A DNA stretch of 58,205 nucleotides from NCBI GenBank assembly GCA_017546265.1, contig JAFYXG010000015.1, forward strand, positions 1-58,205. Reading direction: 5' to 3'. Shown piece after piece: positions 1 through 9,372 of this stretch (position 1 is the first letter of the stretch; every line of letters starts with the position of its first letter). This DNA is from Alphaproteobacteria bacterium. GTDB taxonomy: Bacteria > Pseudomonadota > Alphaproteobacteria > Rs-D84. The notes below the pieces were generated by a model. It searched no databases. It was not told the origin of the DNA and worked only from the letters and a program-made list of their open reading frames with translations. The translations under genes and the position numbers were made by a program.

Positions 1-968
1 ACAAATGGGTCATTTGCAACCTTAAACGCCAAGGCACTGAAAGGTTCTTTTGCGTCTGGCTTACGAGAGTCAGCTGTTTCGCCGTCCATCTTTGTTCCCT
101 GAATTGCAGGAATATCCAATGGGCTTGGCAAATAGTCAACAATCGCATCTAACAATGGCTGAACACCCTTATTCTTAAATGCTGTTCCGCACAAAACTGG
201 GTTAAAGCTCTGATTGATTGTTCCCTTGCGGATCAACTTTTTAATAGTTGCTGTATCTGGAACATTGCCTTCCATATAAGCTTCCATAATTTCATCGTCC
301 AAGGTAACAACTTCTTCAATCAACTTTTCATGCAGTTCCTGGGCTTTTTCTTTCAATTCTTCTGGAATTTCTGTGACACGTGGTTCTTTACCCATATCGT
401 CTTCCCAGACAATTGCACGCATTTCGATAACGTCAACTACACCACAGAAATCAGATTCTGCACCGATTGGGAAATTGACGACCAATGGATTTGCCCCCAA
501 ACGTTCACGAATCATATCAACACAGCGGAAGAAATTACCACCAATACGGTCCATCTTATTAATAAAGCAAATACGTGGAACCGCATAACGGTCAGCCTGA
601 CGCCATACTGTTTCTGTCTGTGGCTGAACACCGGATACCGATTCGAACACCGCAACTGCACCGTCCAACACGCGCAAAGAACGTTCTACTTCCATAGTAA
701 AGTCCACGTGTCCCGGAGTATCGATCAGATTGATACGATGGTCACGCCAAAAGCATGTTGTTGCAGCTGATGTAATTGTAATACCACGTTCCTGTTCCTG
801 GGCCATCCAGTCCATGGTTGCACCACCATCGTGCACTTCACCAATTTTGTATGTTTTACCCGTATAGAACAAGATACGTTCTGATGTAGTTGTTTTACCC
901 GCGTCAATATGAGCCATAATGCCGATATTGCGGTACATATGTAAAGGTGCGGTTTTTCCGACTGACAT
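1..968 (-). CDS. fusA: Elongation factor G, N-terminal 322 residues (cut by left edge)
   Basis: Ribosomal translocase GTPase acting on the ribosome after peptide-bond formation. The reading frame starts at the ATG at 966-968 and runs off the left edge. Visible GTPase motifs in order are AHIDAGKTT (P-loop), RGITIT (switch I), DTPGHVDF (switch II), NKMD and a GTAFKNKG loop. The frame ends inside FKVANDPF at the start of domain II. About half of a roughly 690-residue protein is present. It is the third gene of the str operon rpsL-rpsG-fusA, 27 nt after rpsG, so it is probably co-transcribed from the promoter upstream of rpsL. No frameshift is visible. A tuf gene often follows, but that lies outside the window. 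Confidence 0.97.
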   Translation of the reverse strand, partial: MSVGKTAPLHMYRNIGIMAHIDAGKTTTSERILFYTGKTYKIGEVHDGGATMDWMAQEQERGITITSAATTCFWRDHRINLIDTPGHVDFTMEVERSLRVLDGAVAVFESVSGVQPQTETVWRQADRYAVPRICFINKMDRIGGNFFRCVDMIRERLGANPLVVNFPIGAESDFCGVVDVIEMRAIVWEDDMGKEPRVTEIPEELKEKAQELHEKLIEEVVTLDDEIMEAYMEGNVPDTATIKKLIRKGTINQSFNPVLCGTAFKNKGVQPLLDAIVDYLPSPLDIPAIQGTKMDGETADSRKPDAKEPFSALAFKVANDPF

Positions 969-995
969 TGTATCTTTCCTTTGCCTTTTAAATTA

Positions 996-1472
996 TTACC
1001 AGCGGAAGTGAGCAAACGCCTTGTTCGCTTCTGCCATTTTATGTGTGTCAATTTTCTTTTTGAACGCACCGCCCTGACCATTCAAGGCATCACGCAATTC
1101 ACCAAACAGTCTTTCTTCCATGCTGCGTTCACCGCGTTTACGTGCGAATCCAACCAACCAACGCAACGCCATAGTTTGCTGACGTGCTGGTCTTACTTCA
1201 CAAGGTACCTGATATGTTGCACCACCTACACGGCGACCTTTTACTTCGACAGATGGTTTCAATGCATCCACAGCATCCAAGAACAATTGCAATTCATCTT
1301 TACCATCTTTTGCAATTTTCTGCAGTCTGTCCAGGGCACCATACACGATGTTTTCGGCAACTTCTTTTTTGCCGTCCCACATAACAACATTTATACATTT
1401 TGCAACAACCAGATTATTATATTTGGAATCTGGCAAGATTTCACGTTTTGTTGCAGCTTTACGTCTTGACAT
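996..1472 (-). CDS. rpsG: 30S ribosomal protein S7
   Basis: Primary 16S rRNA-binding protein that organises the 3' major domain (head) of the small subunit. The 158-residue product begins [20 protein letters not shown], the usual S7 opening, and carries the family core around [12 protein letters not shown] and [17 protein letters not shown], the basic beta-hairpin region. The length matches the bacterial family (about 156). It is the second gene of the str operon, 81 nt downstream of rpsL. Nothing is unusual except that the C-terminus ends AFAHFRW, the normal conserved end. Confidence 0.98.
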   Translation of the reverse strand: MSRRKAATKREILPDSKYNNLVVAKCINVVMWDGKKEVAENIVYGALDRLQKIAKDGKDELQLFLDAVDALKPSVEVKGRRVGGATYQVPCEVRPARQQTMALRWLVGFARKRGERSMEERLFGELRDALNGQGGAFKKKIDTHKMAEANKAFAHFRW

Positions 1473-1553
1473 ATTTTATTTCCTTTTATCGCTTCATCTA
1501 GATTTATTTTCCAGATTACTCACATACATTACATATGTGTGTTTGTTTAACTA

Positions 1554-1925
1554 TTATTTCTTTGTTTTGGCACCATACAAAGAACGTCCCTGTTTACGTG
1601 CATCGACACCCTTGGTATCCAGAACACCGCGGATAATATGATACTTCACACCAGGCAAGTCCTTTACACGACCGCCACGGATCATAACAACACTGTGTTC
1701 CTGCAGATTATGACCTTCTCCAGGGATATAAGCTGTTACTTCGCGGCCGTTTGCCAGTTTTACACGGGCAACCTTACGCTGCGCCGAGTTAGGTTTTTTC
1801 GGAGTTGTCGTGTAAACACGAGTGCAAACACCACGTTTCTGTGGGTTTTCCATCATGTCAGGTGCAGTACTTTTTACCGCAACTTTTTTACGAGGTTTCC
1901 GAATCAGTTGGTTTACTGTTGGCAT
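1554..1925 (-). CDS. rpsL: 30S ribosomal protein S12
   Basis: Decoding-centre protein of the small ribosomal subunit, 123 residues. The start [13 protein letters not shown] and the motifs [19 protein letters not shown] and [18 protein letters not shown] are diagnostic. The usual NSALRKV reads NSAQRKV here, a Leu-to-Gln change beside the lysine loop known for streptomycin mutations. The key lysines are kept, so resistance should not be inferred. It is the first gene of the str operon, about 150 nt behind a consensus promoter, and that leader is long enough to hold a regulatory structure. Confidence 0.98.
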   Translation of the reverse strand: MPTVNQLIRKPRKKVAVKSTAPDMMENPQKRGVCTRVYTTTPKKPNSAQRKVARVKLANGREVTAYIPGEGHNLQEHSVVMIRGGRVKDLPGVKYHIIRGVLDTKGVDARKQGRSLYGAKTKK

Positions 1926-2077
1926 TCAAAATCTCTTTGTTTTTTCTACCTATTTTACTCTGCACAAAAGCCGCTTATTCAGACTTATTTCAACGACTTA
2001 CGCCGGATTATAAATCTGCATACAAAAGCGGTTTTTATGTATTCCTTGCTTTCCTTATTTACACAGAAAGCGAACAT

Positions 2078-2106
2078 ACTATAATCACCCCCCAAAAAAT
2101 TGTCAA
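2078..2106 (-). promoter_or_regulatory. Sigma70-type promoter of the str operon
   Basis: On the minus strand TTGACA (2101-2106) and TATAGT (2078-2083) are separated by exactly 17 nt. The predicted start of transcription near 2070 gives a leader of about 145 nt before rpsL. This is seen in sequence. Its role as the ribosomal operon promoter is inferred from position and near-consensus quality. Confidence 0.8.
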
Positions 2107-2211
2107 GGAATTTTTGGGAATAAATAATAAGAAAATCGCTTGAAAATGGCGAAATTTTAAGATTTTACACCAGGCTCTAACAAATGACAAATCTTCATTT
2201 TGTAAACACGT

Positions 2212-2472
2212 CTAAAAATCGCGTCCAGACTGCAACAACACCCGTTCCACAGCCATCTCATTTGCCAATCCACGAACACGTTTTATAAAATTGTCATATT
2301 CTGGCAATTTCTCTATCTGACCACACCACTGTTCGAACCTGCCAGCTAACTTTTCAACCCGGCGTTGCACTATTACCCTCAAATCGGGTTCAGTATCAAA
2401 CACCTTATCCACGTCATCTTGGATTTTTTTCACCTTCTCGGTTGCGACAACAAACAAATTCCGTTTGTCCAT
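2212..2472 (-). CDS. Small hypothetical protein (86 aa)
   Basis: Not recognised. The ATG at 2470-2472 (MDKRNLFVVATEKV) is preferred over an upstream in-frame start because AAAGAG lies a few bases before it. The product is charged and mostly helical by appearance (VKKIQDDVDKVFDTEPDLRVIVQRRVEKLAGRF), has one cysteine, and has no signal peptide or membrane segment, so it is probably cytoplasmic. It follows the outer-membrane protein gene by 27 nt on the same strand and could be translated from the same message. No function is assigned. Confidence 0.6.
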   Translation of the reverse strand: MDKRNLFVVATEKVKKIQDDVDKVFDTEPDLRVIVQRRVEKLAGRFEQWCGQIEKLPEYDNFIKRVRGLANEMAVERVLLQSGRDF

Positions 2473-2499
2473 TTTAATCTCTTTTAAGAACAAATTATA

Positions 2500-3246
2500 T
2501 CAGAACACAACCCCAAATGCCACCCCAATAACCGCAGGTGCTGATTCAAAACTGTGCACAATATCTTTTTCGGCATATACCCCAAGATACTTGTTTTCGT
2601 CCAAATTACGGTTCAATCCGACCTTCAGTCGCAACCGTTCACCATTGTAATAATCATCAAACAAATCAAAATCGAACATCAACCCCGCCACCCAGTTCCA
2701 CTTATTACTGACAATATACTGCCCCAGGATTCCAACCGTCATGGCCCAGGCATCAAACGTATCATGTGGCAAGTCATCATTTCTATAGTCCACCTGAACA
2801 ATCCCTGCAACTGTCCAATTATCAGTCATACGTCCCACCCGTGCCCCCATTGTCCAGTTATACGCAACGGTCTGCAAATTATGTTTCGTATCATAAATCT
2901 GCTTTACATCACCATAGATTTCGGAAATCAGTTCACCCTGTTGCCACAGTGTCCAATCAAAACCAAACAACAAATCATTCCATGACCACTTGCCATATTC
3001 TGGATTATCCGATGAATCATAAGACCCCGAAGTTGCTACCCGAATAGAAAACGCATCAGAAATACCGTATTCCAAATCGTCTTTCATAACAAATCGTTCA
3101 AATTTAGAATTTGCCTGAATTGGTGTCCACAGATTATAAAATCCCCCCTCCTGCGGTCCATCAAACGGTCCGCCATTTATCACATTTGCAGCGAACGCAT
3201 TTCCCGCCAAACCAACCAAACCAGAAATCCAAATAATCTTTTTCAT
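2500..3246 (-). CDS. Exported outer-membrane beta-barrel-like protein (paralogue 1)
   Basis: 248 residues with a signal peptide (MKKIIWISGLVGLAGNAFA, cleavage near AFA-ANV). The mature part is rich in alternating aromatic/polar strands and ends in VAFGVVF, a terminal Phe typical of barrel assembly substrates. It is paralogous to the protein at 10448-11224. Both begin AN(V/I)I(N/D)G and share EYGISD- or FAYGISD-like and YNWT(M/V)G segments and a final glycine-rich strand. The start has a good site (GGAGAG). The function is not known; an outer-membrane porin-like or structural barrel is the best guess. Confidence 0.7.
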   Translation of the reverse strand: MKKIIWISGLVGLAGNAFAANVINGGPFDGPQEGGFYNLWTPIQANSKFERFVMKDDLEYGISDAFSIRVATSGSYDSSDNPEYGKWSWNDLLFGFDWTLWQQGELISEIYGDVKQIYDTKHNLQTVAYNWTMGARVGRMTDNWTVAGIVQVDYRNDDLPHDTFDAWAMTVGILGQYIVSNKWNWVAGLMFDFDLFDDYYNGERLRLKVGLNRNLDENKYLGVYAEKDIVHSFESAPAVIGVAFGVVF

Positions 3247-3320
3247 ATTTTCTCTCCTTTCGTGATTTTATTTTAGAAAATATGAATAAACAGATAAACA
3301 GGAACGTAATCCAGCGGCAC

Positions 3321-3356
3321 AAAACAAAAAATCCCCCAGCATTAAATTCTGGGGGG
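3321..3356 (-). terminator. Rho-independent terminator after fabF
   Basis: Stem CCCCCAG (3333-3339) pairs with CTGGGGG (3349-3355) around a 9-nt loop. On the minus strand it is followed by a run of U (A tract at 3322-3331). It lies 32 nt past the fabF stop. Confidence 0.85.
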
Positions 3357-3387
3357 ATACAAATTCAGACACTAACAAACTGTTTTA

Positions 3388-4635
3388 TTAGATTTTTTTC
3401 AGGACCAGCGAAGCATTTGTCCCACCAAAACCAAAAGAATTACTTAACGCGACATTAACCTGACGTTTTTTCGCCACATGTGGCACCAGGTCAAAATTCC
3501 CAACAGCATCTTCTGGGTCATCCAGATTTATTGTTGGTGGCACTACACCATCACGAATCGCCAAAGCACAGAAAATTGCCTCGACCGCACCGGCCGCCCC
3601 CAACAAATGTCCCGTGACAGACTTAGTCGAAGACATTGACACATTTGCATCACCAAACAAAGTCTGCACTGCCGCCAATTCACCAACATCGCCCAATCCC
3701 GTTGATGTACCATGTGCATTTACATAGTCAACATCCACTGGATTCAACCCCGCATCTTTCAGTGCGGATGCCATTGCCCGCATACCACCTTCGCCGTTTT
3801 CTGCAGGTGCGGTAATATGATACGCATCGGCAGACATACCGTATCCTGCAACCTCGGCATAGATTTTTGCACCACGTTTAACAGCATGTTCATATTCTTC
3901 CAAGACCAAAATACCCGCACCTTCGGCCATAATAAATCCATCACGATTTTTATCCCATGGACGCGATGCTTTTTCTGGTTCATCGTTACGTGTACTTAAC
4001 GCACGCATTGCAGAAAACCCGGCCAAGGCGATACGACTGACGGCACCTTCGGTTCCGCCACAAACCATAACATCTGCATCACCATACCTAATCATACGTG
4101 CTGCCTCGCCAATAGAATGAGCACCTGTTGCACATGCGGTAACGACCGAAATATTAGGTCCCTGAAAACCATATTTAATAGAAATATTTCCGGCCGCCAT
4201 ATTTATAATCCCCTTTGGGATAAAGAACGGACTGACACGGCGTGGTCCACCTGTATACAGTTCAATACAGTTATCATAAATTGTATTAAATCCGCCAATA
4301 CCACTACCAACAGACACACCGATTCGTGTTTTATCACCCTGATAATCTACCAGCCCCGCATCTTTAATCGCTTCGTCCGCCGCCACCATTGCATAAGTAA
4401 TACACTTATCCATTTTACGTTGTTCACGCGGTTCAACAACCGCATCTGGATTATACATACCCTCATCTGTTCCCTGTTGTGGGATACCCGCAATCTGCGA
4501 AGCCAAATCAGCAACTTCAAAAGAATCTATTTTTTTCACACCTGATTTACCGGCGACAACATTTTTCCATGCATGTTCTATACCCGTACCTACTGGCGAA
4601 ACAATTCCCATACCGGTAATAACAACTCTTTTCAT
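3388..4635 (-). CDS. fabF: 3-oxoacyl-ACP synthase II
   Basis: Condensing enzyme that elongates acyl-ACP with malonyl-ACP in type II fatty-acid synthesis, cytoplasmic. The start MKRVVITGMG (ATG at 4633-4635) is preferred because AGGA lies 9 nt upstream, whereas it abuts the earlier in-frame ATG at 4644. The protein is 415 residues, the usual length. The nucleophile Cys168 sits in VVTACATGAHS. The two catalytic histidines are in NAHGTSTGLGD and SVTGHLLGAAG, and the family end FGFGGTNASL is present. It lies downstream of acpP on the same strand, with a hairpin in the 122-nt gap that may reduce readthrough and favour higher acpP expression. Confidence 0.97.
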   Translation of the reverse strand: MKRVVITGMGIVSPVGTGIEHAWKNVVAGKSGVKKIDSFEVADLASQIAGIPQQGTDEGMYNPDAVVEPREQRKMDKCITYAMVAADEAIKDAGLVDYQGDKTRIGVSVGSGIGGFNTIYDNCIELYTGGPRRVSPFFIPKGIINMAAGNISIKYGFQGPNISVVTACATGAHSIGEAARMIRYGDADVMVCGGTEGAVSRIALAGFSAMRALSTRNDEPEKASRPWDKNRDGFIMAEGAGILVLEEYEHAVKRGAKIYAEVAGYGMSADAYHITAPAENGEGGMRAMASALKDAGLNPVDVDYVNAHGTSTGLGDVGELAAVQTLFGDANVSMSSTKSVTGHLLGAAGAVEAIFCALAIRDGVVPPTINLDDPEDAVGNFDLVPHVAKKRQVNVALSNSFGFGGTNASLVLKKI

Positions 4636-4705
4636 AATACACATTCCTTTTATAGTGTTTTTCTGATACCTGCACCTATGATACCTGTTTTATTACCTAA
4701 AATAC

Positions 4706-4736
4706 AATAAAAAAATCCGTCTGCCGTGCAGACGGA
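4706..4736 (-). terminator. Terminator/attenuator between acpP and fabF
   Basis: Perfect 8-bp stem CCGTCTGC (4717-4724) and GCAGACGG (4728-4735), 3-nt loop, then a U run on the minus strand (A tract 4707-4715). It is placed after acpP and before fabF, so it likely causes partial termination. Confidence 0.85.
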
Positions 4737-4757
4737 AAAATCATTTCAACAAAACAA

Positions 4758-4994
4758 TTATTTTTTCTTGTTTTCTTCGATGTATTTAACAGCATCACCA
4801 ACTTTTTCCAATTTCGCTGCTGCATCATCTGGGATAGTGATATCGAATTCTTTTTCAACTTCCATAACGAATTCAACAACGTCCAAAGAATCAGCGCCCA
4901 AATCATTAACGAATGCTGCTTCTTCTGTAACTTTTTCTTCTGGCACACCCAGTTTTTCAGCTACGATTTTTTTTACCTGTTCAAAAGTTGTCAT
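4758..4994 (-). CDS. acpP: Acyl carrier protein
   Basis: Carrier of acyl chains on a phosphopantetheine arm for FabF and the other fatty-acid synthesis enzymes. The 78-residue acidic protein has the attachment motif GADSLDVVE with Ser36. Length and sequence are typical. It starts behind AAGGAAA and is the first gene of the acpP-fabF unit. A promoter candidate lies at 5054-5082. The order acpP then fabF is standard in proteobacteria. Here mltG, a frequent next neighbour, is 7 kb away. Confidence 0.98.
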   Translation of the reverse strand: MTTFEQVKKIVAEKLGVPEEKVTEEAAFVNDLGADSLDVVEFVMEVEKEFDITIPDDAAAKLEKVGDAVKYIEENKKK

Positions 4995-5053
4995 TTTTTT
5001 TCCTTTGTTTTAGTTAAATAGTTTGGTCCATACCACGACCGTCATTATTCAAT

Positions 5054-5082
5054 AAACTATCATTTTAAAATACCCGTGTCAA
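5054..5082 (-). promoter_or_regulatory. Candidate promoter for acpP-fabF
   Basis: Minus strand TTGACA (5077-5082), 17-nt spacer, TAGTTT (5054-5059), about 55 nt ahead of the acpP start. The -35 is perfect and the -10 is weak. A second TATAAT-like box lies just upstream, so the exact start site is uncertain. Confidence 0.5.
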
Positions 5083-5124
5083 GGGATTATAACAAACGAT
5101 AACAAACGCTTGACAAAGACAAAA

Positions 5125-6132
5125 TTACATGCTGGGTTCCAACAAATCATCTAACAAGGTATTCATATTTACTCTCAAATCTTCCTTATCCGATGCCCAC
5201 ACAACTTGACGCATTAAAAATTTATAAACATCATCCATTGTCAGATTTGGTATTCCCGCCTGTTGTACGACACGTTTCCATGCGGTTCTCGGGTCTGTAA
5301 GATGCATTCCCCCACGCCCTGGGAAAACCCATTGTCCATCTTGTGGCAAATCCTGCAACAGAACGGTTGCCCGGTCCGACAAAGGCCAATCTTTCCACAA
5401 ATCATGGTTAAAATCCAAATCTTCCCATGCCATTGAAAAGATTTTTGAACGGGAAATAAATCCATAGACCTGCATTAAAAATGCAGCCCGCAAGATAACA
5501 TCATCCATTTTTTCAATAACATTTACCAGACGTTTCAGTCCTGCCCGATTCAAAGGACGCACTCTACGTTCTTGCACAATCTTTGGCAATCGTGCGACAG
5601 GATTTGTTTTTACATACCCCATATCCAATGCATAGTTAAATACACTTTGCAACAATTCCTGCATACGTGCGGCAATTGCCCTGCCCTGAATATTAGCGAT
5701 AACGTTTTGAGCATCAACCGATGAAATTTCGGCAATCTTTTTATCGAACAATTCCACCAGGTGTCTTTTAATTGCCCGCACCAGTTTCATCTGAGAGTAT
5801 TCTTCACGTCTGACCTTATTTTCCAGATACAAATCCAAAAATTGTTTAAAAGTAATTTTCTTACGGCGAACGAGCGGTTTTTTCTGTGCATTTTCCAGAA
5901 TTCCTACGACTGCCCCACGAGCATCTTCGATATCTGTTTCGGGATATTTACCGATTAAGATACGTCTGTCTTTTCCACGCACCCGTTTCCGAACAAAGAA
6001 AGTCTTAACCCCCCGACTGGTAATGTACATACGCAGTCTTGGTTCTGACAAATCCTGGACGACATCAAACCCCGCCACTGGTGCCGGCAGATTATCCAGA
6101 ATATATGGGTTAAAAAAGAACTGGTGTGCCAT
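5125..6132 (-). CDS. Integrase-fold protein lacking tyrosine-recombinase catalytic residues
   Basis: 335 residues resembling P4-type phage/island integrases. An Arm-type DNA-binding N-terminus (about 1-85, with RLRMYITSRGVKTFFVRKR and LIGKYPETDIEDAR) is followed by an SAM-like core-binding domain (about 90-185) and a remnant catalytic domain (WEDLDF, WVFPGRGG). The expected first Arg region reads GFISRSKIFSMAWEDLD, the beta-hairpin lysine segment is missing, HxxR is replaced by MDDVYKFLMRQ, and no C-terminal Tyr box is present. Recombination activity is therefore unlikely. A good ribosome site (AAAGGGG) precedes the ATG. It is the last gene of the rbfA-lepA operon, 19 nt after its neighbour, suggesting domestication as a DNA-binding protein, or slow decay. 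Confidence 0.75.
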   Translation of the reverse strand: MAHQFFFNPYILDNLPAPVAGFDVVQDLSEPRLRMYITSRGVKTFFVRKRVRGKDRRILIGKYPETDIEDARGAVVGILENAQKKPLVRRKKITFKQFLDLYLENKVRREEYSQMKLVRAIKRHLVELFDKKIAEISSVDAQNVIANIQGRAIAARMQELLQSVFNYALDMGYVKTNPVARLPKIVQERRVRPLNRAGLKRLVNVIEKMDDVILRAAFLMQVYGFISRSKIFSMAWEDLDFNHDLWKDWPLSDRATVLLQDLPQDGQWVFPGRGGMHLTDPRTAWKRVVQQAGIPNLTMDDVYKFLMRQVVWASDKEDLRVNMNTLLDDLLEPSM

Positions 6133-6151
6133 GGGCCACCCCTTTGGTTAT

Positions 6152-6514
6152 TTATTTTACATTTTGAAATTTGTTCTGCCAGTATGTCAAATAGGCCAAA
6201 GTTGCCACATCACGCTTTTCACAACACTTCCAATACTTATCATGCTGTTCCGCCATTGGACAGCCTTGATCGCATTCCTTGTTAAAAAATTTTTTACAGT
6301 ATTTTGTTGTTGTCCGTTTTTTATCATATGCATCAGGAATATCAATTTCCATACAGTGCACATCATAACATGGGTACTTTTGTTGCACCTGTGCATAATA
6401 TGCATCTGCACAACGTGTATAAATCATCAATCTTTTTTTATAGCCCCGATATTCTTGCCAATCCTTGCGAATTTGGGCCAACGGCGTTTTTTTAATATAT
6501 TGCAAAAAATTCAT
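6152..6514 (-). CDS. Cys-rich small hypothetical protein (120 aa)
   Basis: Not recognised. It starts at MNFLQYIKKTPLAQIRKDW, with AAGGGG 8 nt upstream; an upstream GTG is less well placed. It has eight cysteines, among them CADAYYAQVQQKYPC, CKKFFNKECDQGC and KCC, with many Tyr, Lys and Trp residues. There is no signal peptide, so a metal- or RNA-binding cytoplasmic role is possible but unproven. It sits 17 nt after lepA and 19 nt before the integrase-like gene on the same strand, so it is probably in the same transcript. Confidence 0.6.
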   Translation of the reverse strand: MNFLQYIKKTPLAQIRKDWQEYRGYKKRLMIYTRCADAYYAQVQQKYPCYDVHCMEIDIPDAYDKKRTTTKYCKKFFNKECDQGCPMAEQHDKYWKCCEKRDVATLAYLTYWQNKFQNVK

Positions 6515-6531
6515 TTTATACACCCCTTACT

Positions 6532-8328
6532 TTAATTAGATACCTTTAACGCATTTATAAATGCAGACTGTGGAATTTCTACATTACCAAAAGAACGCAT
6601 ACGCTTTTTACCCTCTTTCTGTTTTTCCAGCAGTTTACGTTTACGTGTTATATCCCCCCCATAGCACTTTGCCGTAACATCTTTTCGATATGCCGCAATT
6701 GTCTCTCGTGCGATAATCTTGCCACCGATTGCGGCCTGCAGTGGAATTTTAAATTGGTGTCTTGGGATTAAATCCTTTAACTTTTCCACAATTTGTCGAC
6801 CGCGTTTTTCTGCAAAAGACCGATGGCACATAAATGACAACGGCTCTACATTTTCTTCATTCACCAAGATATTCACCTTGACCAAATCGGATGCCTGATA
6901 TCCATACACCACATAGTCAAACGATGCATACCCCGAAGAAATCGATTTTACCCTGTCATAGAAATCAAACACTATTTCCGCCAATGGCAGCTGATATACC
7001 AGCACAGCCCGATTTCCGACATATGAAATATTTTCCTGGACACCGCGTCTTTCAGAACACAGCGACATAATCCCGCCCATATACTTATCTGGCATCATAA
7101 TGGTTGCCCGCACCCATGGCTCTTCAATAGATTCGATTCGCGTAGGCTCTGGCATATCTGCGGGATTTTCCAAATCGATAACAGAACCATCACGCAAATG
7201 AATTTTATACAACACACTTGGCACAGTGTTAATCAAATTCAAATTAAACTCACGTGCCAATCGTTCGCTGATGATTTCCATATGCAACAACCCCAGGAAA
7301 CCGCATCGCAGTCCAAACCCCAACGCAGACGATTTTTCCACCGTAAACATAAAGGACGCATCATTCAACGCCAACTTTTCTGCACTTTCACGGAATGTTG
7401 GATAATCATCCGCCTCAACCGGAAAGAACGAAGAAAACACCACAGGTACAGACGGCTTAAATCCAGGCAACATTTTTGCATCATCATATTTCGAATCGAT
7501 AATGGTATCCCCAACTTTACAGTCATGAATAGTCTTCATACCTGTGATAATAAACCCGATTTCACCGGTATTCAGCACATCTACATTAACCATTTTTGGT
7601 GTAAAGTACCCAATTTTATCAACGACATATTCCGCCCCAGTTGCCATAAATTTAATTTTCTGACCACGTGTCAACTTACCATCAACCACACGCACCAGAA
7701 TAACTACCCCCAAATAAGAATCATACCACGAATCAACCAGCAACGCACGTGTTAGAGCATTCCCATCACCATGTGGGGCGGGTAATTTATTTACAATCTC
7801 TTCCAATAATTCTGGGACACCATCACCTGTTTTTCCAGAAACGGCCAACGCATCATTTGCATCCAATCCAATAACATCTGCAATTTGCTCACGCGTCCCC
7901 TGAACATCACTGGACGGCAGGTCAATCTTATTCAGCACCGGCAGCATCTCTAAATCATTATCCAATGCCAAATATGCATTGGCCAAAGTTTGTGCCTGCA
8001 CCCCCTGGGTTGCATCCACCAGCACCAGCGCACCTTCACATGCAGCCAGCGACCGCGACACCTCGTACGAGAAATCCACATGTCCCGGCGTATCCATCAA
8101 ATTCAACTGATACGTTTCACCATTTTTCGCGGTATAGTTCAACCGCACAGTCTGTGCCTTGATTGTAATACCACGTTCCCGTTCAATATCCATAGAATCC
8201 AGCACTTGTGCCTTCATTTCCCGCGATTGCAGTCCCCCTGTAAATTCAATCAATCGGTCTGACAGTGTTGATTTACCATGATCGATATGTGCAACGATTG
8301 AAAAATTACGGATATTAGACTGCTTCAT
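6532..8328 (-). CDS. lepA: Elongation factor 4 (LepA)
   Basis: Ribosome-bound GTPase that acts on stalled or pre-initiation ribosomes. The 598-residue length is typical. Motifs are [39 protein letters not shown] and the LepA-specific C-terminal domain ([23 protein letters not shown], which contacts the tRNA acceptor). It starts [12 protein letters not shown]. Its neighbours, rbfA and a GNAT gene, make this a translation/ribosome-assembly operon. Confidence 0.97.
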   Translation of the reverse strand: MKQSNIRNFSIVAHIDHGKSTLSDRLIEFTGGLQSREMKAQVLDSMDIERERGITIKAQTVRLNYTAKNGETYQLNLMDTPGHVDFSYEVSRSLAACEGALVLVDATQGVQAQTLANAYLALDNDLEMLPVLNKIDLPSSDVQGTREQIADVIGLDANDALAVSGKTGDGVPELLEEIVNKLPAPHGDGNALTRALLVDSWYDSYLGVVILVRVVDGKLTRGQKIKFMATGAEYVVDKIGYFTPKMVNVDVLNTGEIGFIITGMKTIHDCKVGDTIIDSKYDDAKMLPGFKPSVPVVFSSFFPVEADDYPTFRESAEKLALNDASFMFTVEKSSALGFGLRCGFLGLLHMEIISERLAREFNLNLINTVPSVLYKIHLRDGSVIDLENPADMPEPTRIESIEEPWVRATIMMPDKYMGGIMSLCSERRGVQENISYVGNRAVLVYQLPLAEIVFDFYDRVKSISSGYASFDYVVYGYQASDLVKVNILVNEENVEPLSFMCHRSFAEKRGRQIVEKLKDLIPRHQFKIPLQAAIGGKIIARETIAAYRKDVTAKCYGGDITRKRKLLEKQKEGKKRMRSFGNVEIPQSAFINALKVSN

Positions 8329-8370
8329 ACAAATACACCTATTGCTATATGCGGCAATAATATACCAGTA

Positions 8371-8949
8371 TTATCGATTTTTCAAGTTGTAATTCTGCAA
8401 TTTTTTCAACAACAAATCTCCATCCCGCAGACAAACATTCACCCCCGCCCCACACAAAGCCCAAAACATATTCTGCACTTTTTCAGACGGAACATTTTTA
8501 CCGACACAGAAATCCGCTAATTCCAAATAAAAATCATTTTTCATACGCCGCACATACAGACATATATTCGGATAAATTTCGAACGGATGCCCCCCATTAT
8601 ATGCATAAACCTCAAACCATTTTGCAAAATCCACAGGACACTCGGGCGACTGAATTGTACCAAAGTTATCAATTACATCCCCCACCCACCCGACTGTATA
8701 TTTATTATACGCACAAACATCAACCCCCACAAAAATATTCGGGTTCAATCCCTGTTTTATTGCTTTATTTCTCATAAACTCATTCATTTTATCCAGGTAT
8801 TCTGCATTTGGTGCTACGACATCCGCATCTATCCCGGCCAAAGCATACTTAACGCATTTCAAATAATAATTACGTGTAAAATTTTTAATTGGTCGCACAT
8901 CTTGTTGCAATATGAGTTTCTGCTCAGACAAAATCTTACTCTGCACCAT
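8371..8949 (-). CDS. Hypothetical protein (192 aa)
   Basis: Not recognised. Soluble-looking, no signal peptide or membrane segment, four cysteines in the C-terminal half (CPVDF, CLYVRR, CVGKN, CGAGVNVC). It starts MVQSKILSEQKL and lies 9 nt downstream of the GNAT gene and 42 nt upstream of lepA, so it is embedded in the rbfA-lepA operon. No domain can be named from the residues alone. Confidence 0.6.
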   Translation of the reverse strand: MVQSKILSEQKLILQQDVRPIKNFTRNYYLKCVKYALAGIDADVVAPNAEYLDKMNEFMRNKAIKQGLNPNIFVGVDVCAYNKYTVGWVGDVIDNFGTIQSPECPVDFAKWFEVYAYNGGHPFEIYPNICLYVRRMKNDFYLELADFCVGKNVPSEKVQNMFWALCGAGVNVCLRDGDLLLKKLQNYNLKNR

Positions 8950-8958
8950 TTTCCCCCT

Positions 8959-9372
8959 TCACAAAGTTTTCTGCAGCATACGTCCCCACCCACTCCACAC
9001 ATATCCATGTTTAGCATAGAACGCCCTGGCCTGTTTTGTCTCTCTGGGCACCAGTTTAATTTTCTTTACCCCCATCTCGACACAGTAATTTTCATACGCC
9101 ATCAACAGTGCGGTTCCAATTCCCCGCCTATGCAAATCATTATTAACAAACAGTGCTTCAACTTCTGTGTTATTTCCCCTGTCTGTCCCTACCAAGAACC
9201 CTTTAACATCTCCGTTTACATATTGACATACGAACATAACCGACAAACCGGATTCAACTCTATACTTTACAGCGGCCCAATCGGTCAGTGTATTTTCATA
9301 TCCAAACACACCTGCAATATCACGGCACCCCCGTGCCATATCAATCCCCAGACAAGACACCCGTCTAATCAT
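8959..9372 (-). CDS. GNAT-family N-acetyltransferase
   Basis: Acetyl-CoA-dependent transferase of unknown substrate, about 137 residues. The acetyl-CoA binding motif A is clear as NNDLHRRGIGTALLMAYE, preceded by the VEALFV strand and followed by KIKLVPRETKQARAFYAKHGY (motif B). The ATG at 9370-9372 overlaps the end of rbfA by 8 nt, and a GTG at 9381 is an alternative. The overlap implies translational coupling to rbfA. The genome position resembles that of ribosomal-protein acetyltransferases, but specificity cannot be read. Confidence 0.8.
   Translation of the reverse strand: MIRRVSCLGIDMARGCRDIAGVFGYENTLTDWAAVKYRVESGLSVMFVCQYVNGDVKGFLVGTDRGNNTEVEALFVNNDLHRRGIGTALLMAYENYCVEMGVKKIKLVPRETKQARAFYAKHGYVWSGWGRMLQKTL

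Noticed and set aside
725..1081. 118-residue minus-strand frame overlapping fusA and rpsG
   Set aside because: It is in another frame of the confirmed fusA and rpsG genes and does not resemble a protein.
1554..1925. Streptomycin-resistance rpsL allele
   Set aside because: The Gln in NSAQRKV is not one of the lysine positions linked to resistance, and the lysines are kept.
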